Assembly: GCF_016862755.1 (NCBI RefSeq)
Contig: NZ_BONO01000022.1
Location: forward strand, 1 to 64,000
DNA length: 64,000 nt
Direction: 5' to 3'
From: Cellulomonas pakistanensis
GTDB taxonomy: Bacteria; Actinomycetota; Actinomycetes; Actinomycetales; Cellulomonadaceae
Part shown: one piece after another, positions 37,287 through 45,527 of the stretch
Layout of the letters: the number at the start of each line of letters is the position of its first letter
How positions within the stretch are numbered: position 1 is the first letter of the stretch
The notes under the pieces: model-generated
The model's input: the letters and a program-made list of their open reading frames with translations, nothing else
What the model was told of the DNA's origin: nothing
Database searches by the model: none
Translations under genes and position numbers: made by a program

Positions 37287-38342
37287 TCAGTCACGCGCGG
37301 CCGGCACCGCGTCCCGCGGCGGCAGCACGTCCGGGGAGACGTCCGCGGCCCGCGCGGCGAGCCCGTGCAGCAGCCGCTCCAGCGGGCCCCGCCCGAGCGC
37401 CGCGCGCCACGTCCAGCACGCCAGCACGGTGACGACGAGGAACGCGAGCCACGTCCCGGCCTGCGGCTGCCACACCACGGACTCGCCGAGCAGCGCGATC
37501 ACGACCAGCTGCCCCGTGTAGGCGGTCAGCGCCAGCGCGCCGGTCGCGGCGACCGGAGCGACGAGCGCGGGCACGGCGTCGGCCACGATCAGGCAGAGCG
37601 CCAGCACGGCGAGCCCCACGCCGGTGTTCGCCACGACCTCGAGCCCGGAGGACGAGTGCGGCTCGGTGGTGACGAGCGCGACCAGCGCCGGGTCGCCGGC
37701 CAGCGCGCGGGTCAGCAGGGCGGAGGCCAGGTGCGCGACGACGGCCAGCGCGGCGCCCGCGCCGAGCAGCCGCAGCCGCACCCGCCGGTCCCGCAGGTCC
37801 ATCCGCCCGACCGCGAGCCCCACCAGCACGTACGCGAACCACACGACCGCCGGGTAGAAGTCGCCCACGAGCAGGTCGGTGAACCCGCGCCCGGGCAGGC
37901 GGCCGAGCACGTCCTGCAGCGCGACGTGGAGCACCGGCCCGAGCGCCGCCACGGCGACCGCCCCGCCGAGCAGCCGCCGCGGGTCGGCGCCGAGCAGCGG
38001 CGTCGCGCACGCGAACAGCACCGCGTAGGTCGGCAGGATCACCGCGATCGGCGTGCCGAGCAGGATCACCGCGACGCCGATGCCGAGCACGAGGAACGCC
38101 CGCACCAGGATCTTGGCCCGCGCCTGCACCCGCCGGACGCCGGCCACCGGCGCCGACCCGCCGGAGATCAGGGCGACCGAGATCCCGGACAGCAGCACGA
38201 ACAGGGCCGCGGACCGGCCGTCGACCACCTGCGCGAGGGACCAGGGCAGCGGGTCGCCCGGCTCGCCGGGGCCGACGTGCGCGGTGAGCATGCCCAGCAC
38301 CGCCAGGCCGCGGGCGACGTCCACCCCGGTGATCCGCTGCAT
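37287..38342 (-). CDS. Acyltransferase-like membrane protein (HGSNAT/DUF418 type)
   Basis: Integral membrane protein of 351 residues with about ten hydrophobic segments. The N-terminus RITGVDVARGLAVLGMLTAHVG matches the heparan-alpha-glucosaminide N-acetyltransferase-like domain (DUF1624), and the C-terminal part (ATGALALTAYTGQLVVIALLG) the DUF418 region. Such proteins are thought to acylate cell-envelope glycans, but the substrate is unknown. ATG 38342 follows TAGCGT by 7 nt on this strand (leaderless). It is divergent from a methyltransferase gene. Confidence 0.83.
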   Translation of the reverse strand: MQRITGVDVARGLAVLGMLTAHVGPGEPGDPLPWSLAQVVDGRSAALFVLLSGISVALISGGSAPVAGVRRVQARAKILVRAFLVLGIGVAVILLGTPIAVILPTYAVLFACATPLLGADPRRLLGGAVAVAALGPVLHVALQDVLGRLPGRGFTDLLVGDFYPAVVWFAYVLVGLAVGRMDLRDRRVRLRLLGAGAALAVVAHLASALLTRALAGDPALVALVTTEPHSSSGLEVVANTGVGLAVLALCLIVADAVPALVAPVAATGALALTAYTGQLVVIALLGESVVWQPQAGTWLAFLVVTVLACWTWRAALGRGPLERLLHGLAARAADVSPDVLPPRDAVPAARD

Positions 38343-38465
38343 GGCGGCCACGCTAGCGGGCCGCTTCTGCGTCCGGGGCGCGACTGAGGCCGCATCGTCT
38401 CGCGCGCCGGGACGACTCGTACCGCTGGCTGGAATGCGCTCCCGCGACCGGGCTACGGTCGGCGC

Positions 38466-39287
38466 GTGACCCACACGCACCAGGCCGACGTCTACACGCA
38501 CGGCCACCACGACAGCGTGCTGCGCTCCCACCGGTGGCGCACCGCGGAGAACTCGGCGGCCTACCTGCTGCCGGCCCTGCAGCCCGGCCAGAGCCTGCTC
38601 GACGTGGGCTGCGGCCCCGGCACGGTGACCGTCGACCTCGCGTCCCGGGTCGCGCCCGGCGCCGTCGTCGGCCTCGACCGCTCGGAGCGGGTCCTCGAGC
38701 TCGCGCGCGAGGAGGCCGCCGCCGCGGGCGCGGACAACGTGACCTTCCAGGTCGGCGACGCCTACGCGCTGCCGTTCCCGGACGCGTCGTTCGACGTCGT
38801 GCACGCGCACCAGGTGCTCCAGCACCTCACCGACCCGGTCGCCGCCCTCCGCGAGCTGCGCCGCGTCGCCCGCCCCGGCGGCGTCGTGGCCGTGCGGGAC
38901 GCCGACTACGCGGGCATGACGTGGTTCCCGGCGTCGCCCGTGCTGGACGAGTGGTCCGCGCTGTACCACGAGGTCACCCAGGCCAACGGCGCCGAGGCCG
39001 ACGCCGGCCGCCGCCTGCACTCCTGGGCGCTCGCCGCCGGGTTCGACCCGGACGGCCTGGTCCCGACCGCCGGCGTGTGGAGCTACGCCACGGACGAGGA
39101 CCGCGCGTGGTGGGCCGACCTGTGGGCCGAGCGCTGCGTGTCCTCGGACTTCGCCCGGCAGGCCGTCGAGCACGGGCTGGCCGACGAGGTCGGGCTCGAG
39201 CAGCTCGCGGCGGGCTGGCGCGAGTGGGGGACCGCGCCGGACGGCTGGTTCGCGGTGCTGCACGGCGAGGTGCTCGCCCGGGTCTGA
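38466..39287 (+). CDS. SAM-dependent class I methyltransferase
   Basis: Cytoplasmic methyltransferase of 273 residues. Motif I is SLLDVGCGPGTVTVDLA (about 44-60), the acidic ribose contact GLDRSE, and FDVVHAHQVLQHLTDPVAALRELRRVARPGG the post-motif block typical of the UbiE/small-molecule group. His-rich N-terminus (MTHTHQADVYTHGHHDSV) is notable. GTG 38466 lies 6 nt after TACGGT (38454-38459). The substrate cannot be inferred. Confidence 0.88.
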   Translation: MTHTHQADVYTHGHHDSVLRSHRWRTAENSAAYLLPALQPGQSLLDVGCGPGTVTVDLASRVAPGAVVGLDRSERVLELAREEAAAAGADNVTFQVGDAYALPFPDASFDVVHAHQVLQHLTDPVAALRELRRVARPGGVVAVRDADYAGMTWFPASPVLDEWSALYHEVTQANGAEADAGRRLHSWALAAGFDPDGLVPTAGVWSYATDEDRAWWADLWAERCVSSDFARQAVEHGLADEVGLEQLAAGWREWGTAPDGWFAVLHGEVLARV

Positions 39288-39313
39288 CCCCGGCGCGCGG
39301 TTAGGGTGGGCCC

Positions 39314-40096
39314 GTGCGCATCGCCAGGTTCACCACCGGAGACGACCCCCGCTACGCCCTCGTCGAGGGGGAGCCGGGTCAGGAGCAGCTCGTCGTCATC
39401 AGCGGCGACCCGATCTACACCCCGGTGCAGCCCACCGGCGAGCGGATCCCGCTCGGCGACGGCGTGCGGCTGCTCGCCCCGGTGATCCCGCGGTCCAAGA
39501 TCATCGGCGTCGGCCGCAACTACGTCGACCACGCCGCCGAGATGGGCAACGAGGTGCCGGCGTCCCCGCTGCTGTTCCTCAAGCCCAACACGGCGGTCGT
39601 CGGCCCGGACGACCCGATCGTGCTGCCGGACTGGACCGAGGAGGTCTCGTACGAGGCCGAGCTCGCCGTCGTGATCGGCAAGGTCACCAAGGACGTCTCG
39701 CCCGAGCACGCCCTCAGCAAGGTGTTCGGCTACACCGTCGCGAACGACGTCACCGCCCGCGACGCCCAGCGCTCCGACTCGCAGTGGACCCGCGCCAAGG
39801 GGTTCGACTCGTCCTGCCCGATCGGCCCCTGGGTCGTGCCGGGGCTCGACGTCGAGGACCTGGCCGTGCGGTCGCGGGTCAACGGCGAGGCGAAGCAGGA
39901 CGGCCGGACGTCGCAGATGGTGTTCGACGTCGCGGCGCTCATCTCGTACATCTCCGAGGTGTTCACGCTGCTGCCCGGCGACATCATCCTGACGGGCACG
40001 CCCGCCGGCGTCGGCCTGCTGGCCGAGCGGGACGTCGTCGAGGTCGAGGTCGAGGAGATCGGCACGCTGCGCAACCCGGTGCTGCGCCGGTCCTGA
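39314..40096 (+). CDS. Fumarylacetoacetate hydrolase family protein
   Basis: Metal-dependent C-C hydrolase or decarboxylase of 260 residues. The family core starts IIGVGRNYVDHAAEMG, continues LLFLKPNTAVVGPDDPIVLP, and carries the metal ligands in YEAELAVVIGK (two Glu) and GYTVANDVTARDAQ (Asp). TGTPAGVGLLAERDVVEVEVEEIGTLRNPV is the usual end. GTG 39314 lies 6 nt after TAGGGT (leaderless). Aromatic catabolism or oxaloacetate tautomerase/decarboxylase roles are possible. Confidence 0.92.
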   Translation: MRIARFTTGDDPRYALVEGEPGQEQLVVISGDPIYTPVQPTGERIPLGDGVRLLAPVIPRSKIIGVGRNYVDHAAEMGNEVPASPLLFLKPNTAVVGPDDPIVLPDWTEEVSYEAELAVVIGKVTKDVSPEHALSKVFGYTVANDVTARDAQRSDSQWTRAKGFDSSCPIGPWVVPGLDVEDLAVRSRVNGEAKQDGRTSQMVFDVAALISYISEVFTLLPGDIILTGTPAGVGLLAERDVVEVEVEEIGTLRNPVLRRS

Positions 40097-40147
40097 GCCG
40101 GGGCTAGGGTCTGCGGGTCCCGACCCGCACGACGACAGGAGCGGACG

Positions 40148-41605
40148 GTGGATCTGCAGTCCGTGCTCGACCGCACCACCGACACCCTCTACACCTACTG
40201 GCTCGTCTACGTCCTCGTCGGCGTCGGCCTGTGGTTCACGGTGCGCACCGGCGTCGTGCAGGTGCGGATGTTCCCGGCGATGCTGCGCCAGGTCGCCGCG
40301 TCGCGCTCCGGCGCCGAGGGCGGCATCTCGTCGTTCCAGGCGTTCGCCGTCGGCCTGGCGTCCCGGGTCGGCACCGGCAACATCGCCGGCGTGGCGGTCG
40401 CGCTGACGCTCGGCGGGCCGGGCGCGGTGTTCTGGATGTGGGTGGTGGCCGCCGTCGGCATGGCGACCGCCCTGGTCGAGGCGACCCTGGCCCAGGTGTT
40501 CAAGGTCCGCGACCCCGACGGGTCCTACCGGGGCGGCCCCGCGTACTACATCCAGCGCGGGCTCGGCTCGCGGCGCTGGGGGATCGTGTTCGCGGTGCTG
40601 CTCGTGTTCACGTTCGGGTTCGCCTTCAACATGGTCCAGGCCAACACGATCGCCACCACGCTCGACTCCTCGCACGGGATCCCCGTCGGCTGGACCGCGG
40701 TGGGGCTCGTGGTGCTGGCGGCGCCGGTGCTGTTCGGCGGCGTGCGGCGCGTCGCCCGGGTCGCGGAGATCATGCTCCCGCTGATGGCCGGCGCCTACCT
40801 GCTGCTCGCGCTGGTGATCGTGGCGCTCAACGTCACGGCGGTCCCCGACGTGCTGAGCCAGATCGTGCGCGGCGCGTTCGGGCTGGACACCGCGCTCGCG
40901 GGCACCGCCGGGGGCATCCTCGCGGCGGTGCTGAACGGCGCCCGGCGCGGGCTGTTCTCCAACGAGGCGGGCATGGGCTCGGCCCCGAACACCGCGGCGA
41001 CCGCCACCGTCACCCACCCCGTGAAGCAGGGCCTGGTGCAGTCGCTCGGCGTGTTCGTCGACACGATGCTGGTCTGCTCCGCAACCGCGTTCATCGTGCT
41101 GTGCGCCGGCCCCGAGGTGTACGTCCCGGGCAGCACCGAGCAGAGCGCCGGGGCCGCGCTCACGACCGACGCGGTCGCCCACGAGCTCGGCGGCTGGACC
41201 GTCGGGCTGATGACCGCGATCGTGTTCGTCTTCGCGTTCAGCTCCGTCCTCGGCAACTACGCCTACGCCGAGGTGAACCTCACGTTCCTGCGGATCCGGG
41301 GCCGGGCGCTCAACGCCCTGCGCACCGGCGTGCTCGCGGCGGTCGGCATCGGCTCGCTGTCGGCGCTCAGCACCGTGTGGGCGGTCGCGGACATCGCGAT
41401 GGCGCTCATGGCGACCGTCAACCTGGTCGCGATCCTGCTGCTGTCCCGGTGGGCGCTCGGCGCGCTCGCCGACTACCGGCGGGTCGTCGCGGCCGGGCGG
41501 GACGACCGGTTCGTCGGGCACGGCAACCCGCTGCTGCCCGGCGACGTGCCGGGCGACGTGTGGGCGCCGGGTGCGCGCGACCGGGTCGAGGCGCCCGTCG
41601 CCTGA
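40148..41605 (+). CDS. Sodium:alanine/glycine symporter (AGCS family)
   Basis: Na-dependent amino acid importer of 485 residues with about ten membrane segments. Family signatures: GLASRVGTGNIAGVAVAL near the N-terminus, YRGGPAYYIQRGLG, and ARRGLFSNEAGMGSAPNTAATA. It has TAGGGT at about 40107 and an AGGAG ribosome binding site, so its mRNA has a leader of about 30 nt. Alanine or glycine is the usual substrate. It lies upstream of gltX with separate promoters. Confidence 0.95.
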   Translation: MDLQSVLDRTTDTLYTYWLVYVLVGVGLWFTVRTGVVQVRMFPAMLRQVAASRSGAEGGISSFQAFAVGLASRVGTGNIAGVAVALTLGGPGAVFWMWVVAAVGMATALVEATLAQVFKVRDPDGSYRGGPAYYIQRGLGSRRWGIVFAVLLVFTFGFAFNMVQANTIATTLDSSHGIPVGWTAVGLVVLAAPVLFGGVRRVARVAEIMLPLMAGAYLLLALVIVALNVTAVPDVLSQIVRGAFGLDTALAGTAGGILAAVLNGARRGLFSNEAGMGSAPNTAATATVTHPVKQGLVQSLGVFVDTMLVCSATAFIVLCAGPEVYVPGSTEQSAGAALTTDAVAHELGGWTVGLMTAIVFVFAFSSVLGNYAYAEVNLTFLRIRGRALNALRTGVLAAVGIGSLSALSTVWAVADIAMALMATVNLVAILLLSRWALGALADYRRVVAAGRDDRFVGHGNPLLPGDVPGDVWAPGARDRVEAPVA

Positions 41606-41668
41606 CCGCCGCCGGGTGCGACGGGCGCCGGGCGGGCCGCGACCCGCGCGCTCGCTAGGGTGGAGCGC

Positions 41669-43174
41669 GTGAGTGCTGCTGCCCCCGCGACGCCCGTGCG
41701 CGTCCGCTTCTGCCCGTCCCCGACCGGTACCCCGCACGTCGGCCTGATCCGCACCGCCCTGTTCAACTGGGCGTACGCGCGGCACGTCGGCGGCACGTTC
41801 GTGTTCCGGATCGAGGACACCGACGCCGCGCGCGACTCCGAGGAGTCCTACCAGCAGCTGCTGGACGCGCTCCGCTGGCTCGGCCTGGACTGGGACGAGG
41901 GCGTCGAGGTCGGCGGCCCGCACGCGCCGTACCGGCAGTCGCAGCGGATGGACCTGTACGCGGACGTCGCGCGCCGACTCGTCGAGGGCGGCTACGCCTA
42001 CGAGTCGTTCTCGACGCCCGAGGAGGTCGAGGCCCGGCACCGCGCGGCCGGCCGCGATCCGAAGCTCGGCTACGACGGCGTCGACCGCCACCTCACCGAG
42101 GAGCAGAAGGCCGCCTACCGCGCCGAGGGCCGCGAGCCCGTGCTGCGCCTGCGCATGCCGGACGAGGACGTCACGTTCACCGACCTGGTCCGCGGCGAGA
42201 TCACGTTCGCGGCCGGGTCGATCCCCGACTACGTGATCGTCCGCGGCAACGGCCAGCCGCTCTACACGTTGGTCAACCCGATCGACGACGCGCTCATGGG
42301 CATCACGCACGTGCTGCGCGGCGAGGACCTGCTGTCGTCCACCCCGCGGCAGGTCGTGCTGTACCGCGCGCTGCTCGAGCTCGGCGTCGCCTCCGTCATG
42401 CCGCAGTTCGGCCACCTGCCGTACGTCATGGGCGAGGGCAACAAGAAGCTGTCGAAGCGCGACCCCGAGTCGAACCTGTTCCTGCACCGGGAGCGCGGTT
42501 TCACGCCCGAGGGCCTGCTCAACTACCTGGCGCTGCTCGGCTGGTCGATCGGCCCGGATCGGGACATCTTCTCGGTCGCCGAGCTGGTCGAGGCGTTCGA
42601 CGTCGCCGACGTGAACCCGAACCCCGCGCGGTTCGACCTGAAGAAGGCCGAGGCGATCAACGCCGAGCACGTCCGGCTGCTCGACGCCGACGACTTCCGC
42701 GACCGCCTGGTGCCGTACCTGCACGCCGCGGGCCTCGTGCCGGCGGACTCGTACGCCGACCTCTCGGCCGAGCACCGCGCGCTGCTGGACGCCGGGGCGC
42801 CGCTGATCCAGACCCGCGTGACGCTGCTCGGCGAGGCCGTCGGCATGCTCGGCTTCCTGTTCACGGCCGACGACGCGCTCGTGGTCGAGGACGACGCCCG
42901 CGGCGCGCTCAAGGAGACCGCCGCGCAGGTGCTCGACGCCGCCGCGGAGGCGCTGTCCGCGCTGCCCGAGGACGGGTTCACCACCCAGGCCGTGCAGGAC
43001 GCCCTGCAGGCCGCCCTGGTCGACGGGCTGGGCATCAAGCCGCGGTTCGCGTTCACGCCGCTGCGCGTGGCCGTGTCCGGGCGCCGGGTGTCGCCGCCGC
43101 TGTTCGAGTCGCTGGAGATCCTGGGCCGCCCCTCCACGCTCGCCCGGATCGCCGCGCTGCGCGCGTCGCTGTGA
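41669..43174 (+). CDS. gltX: Glutamyl-tRNA synthetase
   Basis: Charges tRNA-Glu, and probably tRNA-Gln, with glutamate. The class I signatures are [21 protein letters not shown] (HIGH motif as PHVG) and [12 protein letters not shown] (KMSKS motif). Length is 501 residues. GTG 41669 is chosen over GTG 41660 because TAGGGT (41656-41661) ends 7 nt before it, making 41660 part of the promoter. The genes of its tRNA substrates lie about 1 kb downstream. If no glutaminyl-tRNA synthetase exists, gatCAB would be needed; that is outside this window. Confidence 0.97.
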   Translation: MSAAAPATPVRVRFCPSPTGTPHVGLIRTALFNWAYARHVGGTFVFRIEDTDAARDSEESYQQLLDALRWLGLDWDEGVEVGGPHAPYRQSQRMDLYADVARRLVEGGYAYESFSTPEEVEARHRAAGRDPKLGYDGVDRHLTEEQKAAYRAEGREPVLRLRMPDEDVTFTDLVRGEITFAAGSIPDYVIVRGNGQPLYTLVNPIDDALMGITHVLRGEDLLSSTPRQVVLYRALLELGVASVMPQFGHLPYVMGEGNKKLSKRDPESNLFLHRERGFTPEGLLNYLALLGWSIGPDRDIFSVAELVEAFDVADVNPNPARFDLKKAEAINAEHVRLLDADDFRDRLVPYLHAAGLVPADSYADLSAEHRALLDAGAPLIQTRVTLLGEAVGMLGFLFTADDALVVEDDARGALKETAAQVLDAAAEALSALPEDGFTTQAVQDALQAALVDGLGIKPRFAFTPLRVAVSGRRVSPPLFESLEILGRPSTLARIAALRASL

Positions 43175-43923
43175 CGCTCGGAGTCCCCGGGGAGGGGCGC
43201 GCGGTCGACGGCGTGCTGTTCGACGTCGACGACACCCTGGTCGACACGCACGGGGCGTTCGCGCAGGCGCTCGCCGCCGTGTCGCGCGAGTGGCTGCCGG
43301 GGCTCGACCCGGAGCGGGACGGCGAGGTGCTGGACCACTGGCGCGCGGACGCGGAAGGCCGGTACCGCCGGTACACGCGCGGCGAGGCCACCTACCGCGA
43401 GCAGCGCATGGGCCGGGCCAACGACCTGCACGCCGTCTTCGGCGGGCCGGTGCTGGACGACGAGGCGTACGACCGGTGGAACGCCCTGTTCGAGGAGCGG
43501 TTCACCGGCGCCTGGGCGGCGCACGCGGACGCCGCGGGCGTGGTGCGCCGGCTGCTCGACGCGGGGATCAAGGTCGGCGCGCTGACCAACGCCGCGACCG
43601 AGTACCAGGTGCGCAAGCTCACCCGCGCGGGGCTGGCGGCCGACGTGCCGCTGCTCGTCGGCGTGGACACCCTCGGGTTCGGCAAGCCCGACCCGCGGGT
43701 GTTCGCCGAGGCGTGCCGCCGGCTGGGCACGTCGCCCGGGCGGACGGCGTACGTCGGGGACGAGCTGGACGTCGACGCGCGCGCCGCCGCGGCGGCCGGC
43801 CTGCGAGGCGTCTGGCTGGCCCGGCCGGGGCTGGTGGCGAAGCATGCGAACGCCGCCCAGGCGCTGCCGACGGACGTCGTCATCGGGTCGCTGGACGAGC
43901 TCCCGGGCGTGCTGGGGCTCTGA
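43171..43923 (+). CDS. HAD family hydrolase
   Basis: Haloacid dehalogenase-like phosphatase of 250 residues. Motif I is [11 protein letters not shown] (nucleophile Asp17 by count), motif [14 protein letters not shown], the lysine [10 protein letters not shown] and motif [21 protein letters not shown]. The cap is a helical bundle, as in HAD subfamily IA. GTG 43171 overlaps the gltX stop by four bases, so it is translationally coupled to gltX. The substrate is unknown. Confidence 0.93.
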   Translation: MTLGVPGEGRAVDGVLFDVDDTLVDTHGAFAQALAAVSREWLPGLDPERDGEVLDHWRADAEGRYRRYTRGEATYREQRMGRANDLHAVFGGPVLDDEAYDRWNALFEERFTGAWAAHADAAGVVRRLLDAGIKVGALTNAATEYQVRKLTRAGLAADVPLLVGVDTLGFGKPDPRVFAEACRRLGTSPGRTAYVGDELDVDARAAAAAGLRGVWLARPGLVAKHANAAQALPTDVVIGSLDELPGVLGL

Positions 43924-43940
43924 TCCGCCCGGCGCCGTGA

Positions 43941-43974
43941 CGCCCGCGACCCGCTGTGACGCGGGTCGCGGGCG
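43941..43974 (+). terminator. Terminator-like hairpin after gltX-HAD operon
   Basis: A perfect 14-bp stem CGCCCGCGACCCGC (43941-43954) with its complement (43961-43974) and a 6-nt loop follows the HAD gene by 17 nt, just before the tRNA promoter. Confidence 0.7.
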
Positions 43975-43980
43975 GCCGGT

Positions 43981-44009
43981 TTGGAGCGGGGGAGTTCCTC
44001 CGGTAATGT
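43981..44009 (+). promoter_or_regulatory. Promoter of tRNA-Gln
   Basis: TTGGAG (-35, 43981-43986), a 17-bp spacer and TAATGT (-10, 44004-44009). The expected start near 44016 leaves about 100 nt of 5' trailer before the tRNA. Confidence 0.7.
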
Positions 44010-44118
44010 TCTCGGTCGGCACGGCGTCCAGAACGCCGGTCCTCCAACCCGCTCGTCCGGCGCCCCGTGCGCCGGTCCGTGCAGGCCGTGGGGCCGGGGA
44101 ATTGGTCGGAAGCGCCAT

Positions 44119-44190
44119 TGGGGTATGGTGTAATTGGCAGCACGAGTGATTCTGGTTCACTTAGTCTAGGTTCGAGTCCTGGTACCCCAG
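44119..44190 (+). tRNA. tRNA-Gln (anticodon CTG)
   Basis: The acceptor stem TGGGGTA pairs with TACCCCA, the anticodon stem is AGTGA/TCACT with loop TTCTGGT, giving anticodon CTG at 44152-44154, and the T arm contains GGTTCGAGTCC. The discriminator is G44190 and CCA is not encoded. Length is 72 nt. Confidence 0.96.
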
Positions 44191-44223
44191 CAAGGTTCTG
44201 GAAAGCGGTCCGGAAGGGCCGAT

Positions 44224-44253
44224 TTGAAAGAGCCGAGCAGGATGCAGTAGAGT
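44224..44253 (+). promoter_or_regulatory. Promoter of tRNA-Glu
   Basis: TTGAAA (-35, 44224-44229), an 18-bp spacer and TAGAGT (-10, 44248-44253), 39 nt before the tRNA. The two tRNAs could thus be transcribed together or apart. Confidence 0.65.
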
Positions 44254-44292
44254 AAGTCCCGGTCAAGCCGCCCCGGCGGTGAGATCAGCTAG

Positions 44293-44365
44293 GCCCCCAT
44301 CGTCTAGTGGCCTAGGACGCCGCCCTCTCACGGCGGTAACAGGGGTTCGAATCCCCTTGGGGGTA
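44293..44365 (+). tRNA. tRNA-Glu (anticodon CTC)
   Basis: The acceptor stem GCCCCCA pairs with TGGGGGT, the anticodon stem is CCGCC/GGCGG with loop CTCTCAC, giving anticodon CTC at 44327-44329, and the T arm is AGGGGTTCGAATCCCCT. The discriminator is A44365 and CCA is not encoded. Length is 73 nt. Confidence 0.97.
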
Positions 44366-44374
44366 CAACACGAG

Positions 44375-44406
44375 AGGCCGGTCGCCGGAAGGCGGCCGGC
44401 CTTTCT
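44375..44406 (+). terminator. Intrinsic terminator after tRNA-Glu
   Basis: AGGCCGGTCGCC (44375-44386) pairs with GGCGGCCGGCCT (44391-44402) over 12 bp with one G-T pair and a GGAA loop, followed by TTTCT. Confidence 0.85.
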
Positions 44407-44440
44407 GCCGTCCCGGAGTGCGCGCGGCCGGCGTCGTGCC

Positions 44441-44602
44441 GAGGTCGTCACATCGGCGCGAGGTCGTCATTCGTTGCTGACGACCTCGCGAGTATCTGAC
44501 GACCTCGCGAGCGCGGGCGTCGTGCGTGGCGAGGTCGTCGGTTCCGTCCGCGCGACGGGTGGCGGAGCGCCCGACCTCGGGCGCAACCCACGACCTCGCG
44601 CG
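44441..44602. repeat. Cluster of GAGGTCGTC words in both orientations
   Basis: The 348-nt gap between tRNA-Glu and the IclR gene holds no gene but seven copies of GAGGTCGT or its reverse complement, two of them shortened to the core. GAGGTCGTCA occurs at 44441 and 44460 (19-nt period), the 15-mer TGACGACCTCGCGAG at 44478 and 44497 (again 19 nt), and further copies at 44531, 44572 and 44591. The pairs can form several alternative hairpins. A tract of ten C and seven G follows near 44655. Confidence 0.8.
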
Positions 44603-44713
44603 CCACCGGCCGGCGCCGCGGCGACGCGGCCGCCGGTGAGGCAGCGAGGCGGCCACCCCCCCCCCGGGGGGGAGCGGCGGCCTCGTGGCAGCGGGTCGGG
44701 CGTGCCGTGCGCC

Positions 44714-45433
44714 TCACTCCGCCGTGCGGCGCAGGACCTCGGTCAGGCGGTTGGCCGCCGACACCACCGCGGCGGCGTGCAGGCGGCCCGGCTGGCGGCT
44801 CAGGCGCTCCACGGGGCCGGAGATGGACACCGCGGCCACCACGCGCCCGGACTGCCCGCGCACGGGCGCGGAGACGGACGCGACGCCGACCTCGCGCTCG
44901 GACACCGACTGCGCCCAGCCGCGGCGGCGGACGCCGGACAGGATCGTCGCGGTGAACTTCGCGCCCTGCAGTCCGCGGTGCAGTCGGTCCGGCTCCTCCC
45001 AGGCGAGCAGGATCTGCGCGGCGGACCCGGCCGCCATCGTCAGCGTCGCGCCGACGGGGATCGAGTCGCGCAAGCCGATCGGGCGCTCGGCGGCGGCCAC
45101 GCAGATGCGCTGGTCGCCCTGGCGGCGGTAGAGCTGCGCGCTCTCGCCGGTGTGGTCGCGCAGCGCCGCGAGCACGGGGCCCGCCGCGGCGAGCAGCCGG
45201 TCCTCGCCGGCCGCGCTGGCCAGCTCGGTCAGCCGCGGTCCCAGGACGAACCGGCCCTGCATGTCGCGCCCCACCAGGCGGTGGTGCTCGAGCGCGACGG
45301 CCAGCCGGTGGGCCGTCGGGCGGGCAAGATGGGTCGCGTTGACCAGCTGCGCGAGGGTGGCGGGTCCGGCCTCGAGGGCGTTGAGGACCGAGGCGGCCTT
45401 GTCCAGCACGCCGACTCCGCTAGAGTTGTCCAT
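44714..45433 (-). CDS. ndgR: IclR family regulator, NdgR/LtbR-like
   Basis: Transcription factor of 239 residues. The N-terminal winged helix ([41 protein letters not shown], about 9-49) is followed by an IclR effector domain. It is divergent from leuCD, the conserved position of NdgR/LtbR, which controls leuCD and other amino acid genes in Streptomyces and Corynebacterium. ATG 45433 follows CAATAT by 6 nt, with TTGCGT as -35 at 17 bp (leaderless). A palindrome fills that spacer. Direction of control here (activator or repressor) is unknown. Confidence 0.92.
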   Translation of the reverse strand: MDNSSGVGVLDKAASVLNALEAGPATLAQLVNATHLARPTAHRLAVALEHHRLVGRDMQGRFVLGPRLTELASAAGEDRLLAAAGPVLAALRDHTGESAQLYRRQGDQRICVAAAERPIGLRDSIPVGATLTMAAGSAAQILLAWEEPDRLHRGLQGAKFTATILSGVRRRGWAQSVSEREVGVASVSAPVRGQSGRVVAAVSISGPVERLSRQPGRLHAAAVVSAANRLTEVLRRTAE

Positions 45434-45446
45434 AGGTCGATATTGC

Positions 45447-45465
45447 CGTCTCGCACACTGAGACG
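45447..45465. promoter_or_regulatory. Candidate NdgR operator in the ndgR-leuC intergenic region
   Basis: CGTCTC (45447-45452), 7 bp and GAGACG (45460-45465) form a perfect inverted repeat. It lies in the spacer between TTGCGT (-35) and CAATAT (-10) of the ndgR promoter, so binding should block ndgR and could control leuC, which starts 62 bp away. I could not place a clear -10 for leuC. A further hairpin CCCGGCGG/CCGCCGGG (45486-45507) lies in the leuC leader. Confidence 0.6.
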
Positions 45466-45527
45466 CAAGTCGGCACCCAGACGGACCCGGCGGCCCCCAC
45501 CGCCGGGACAGCGGAGAGGACGGCGAC

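Noticed and set aside
39083..42775. A 1230-codon open frame on the minus strand over the FAH, AGCS and gltX genes
   Set aside because: It is antisense to three well-recognised genes, is extremely rich in Arg, Val, Asp and His and has no domain I recognise. It is the usual shadow frame of GC-rich coding DNA.
44441..44602. Possible CRISPR array in the GAGGTCGTC cluster
   Set aside because: The words are about 10-15 bp, occur in both orientations and have no equal-length spacers; no cas gene is nearby.
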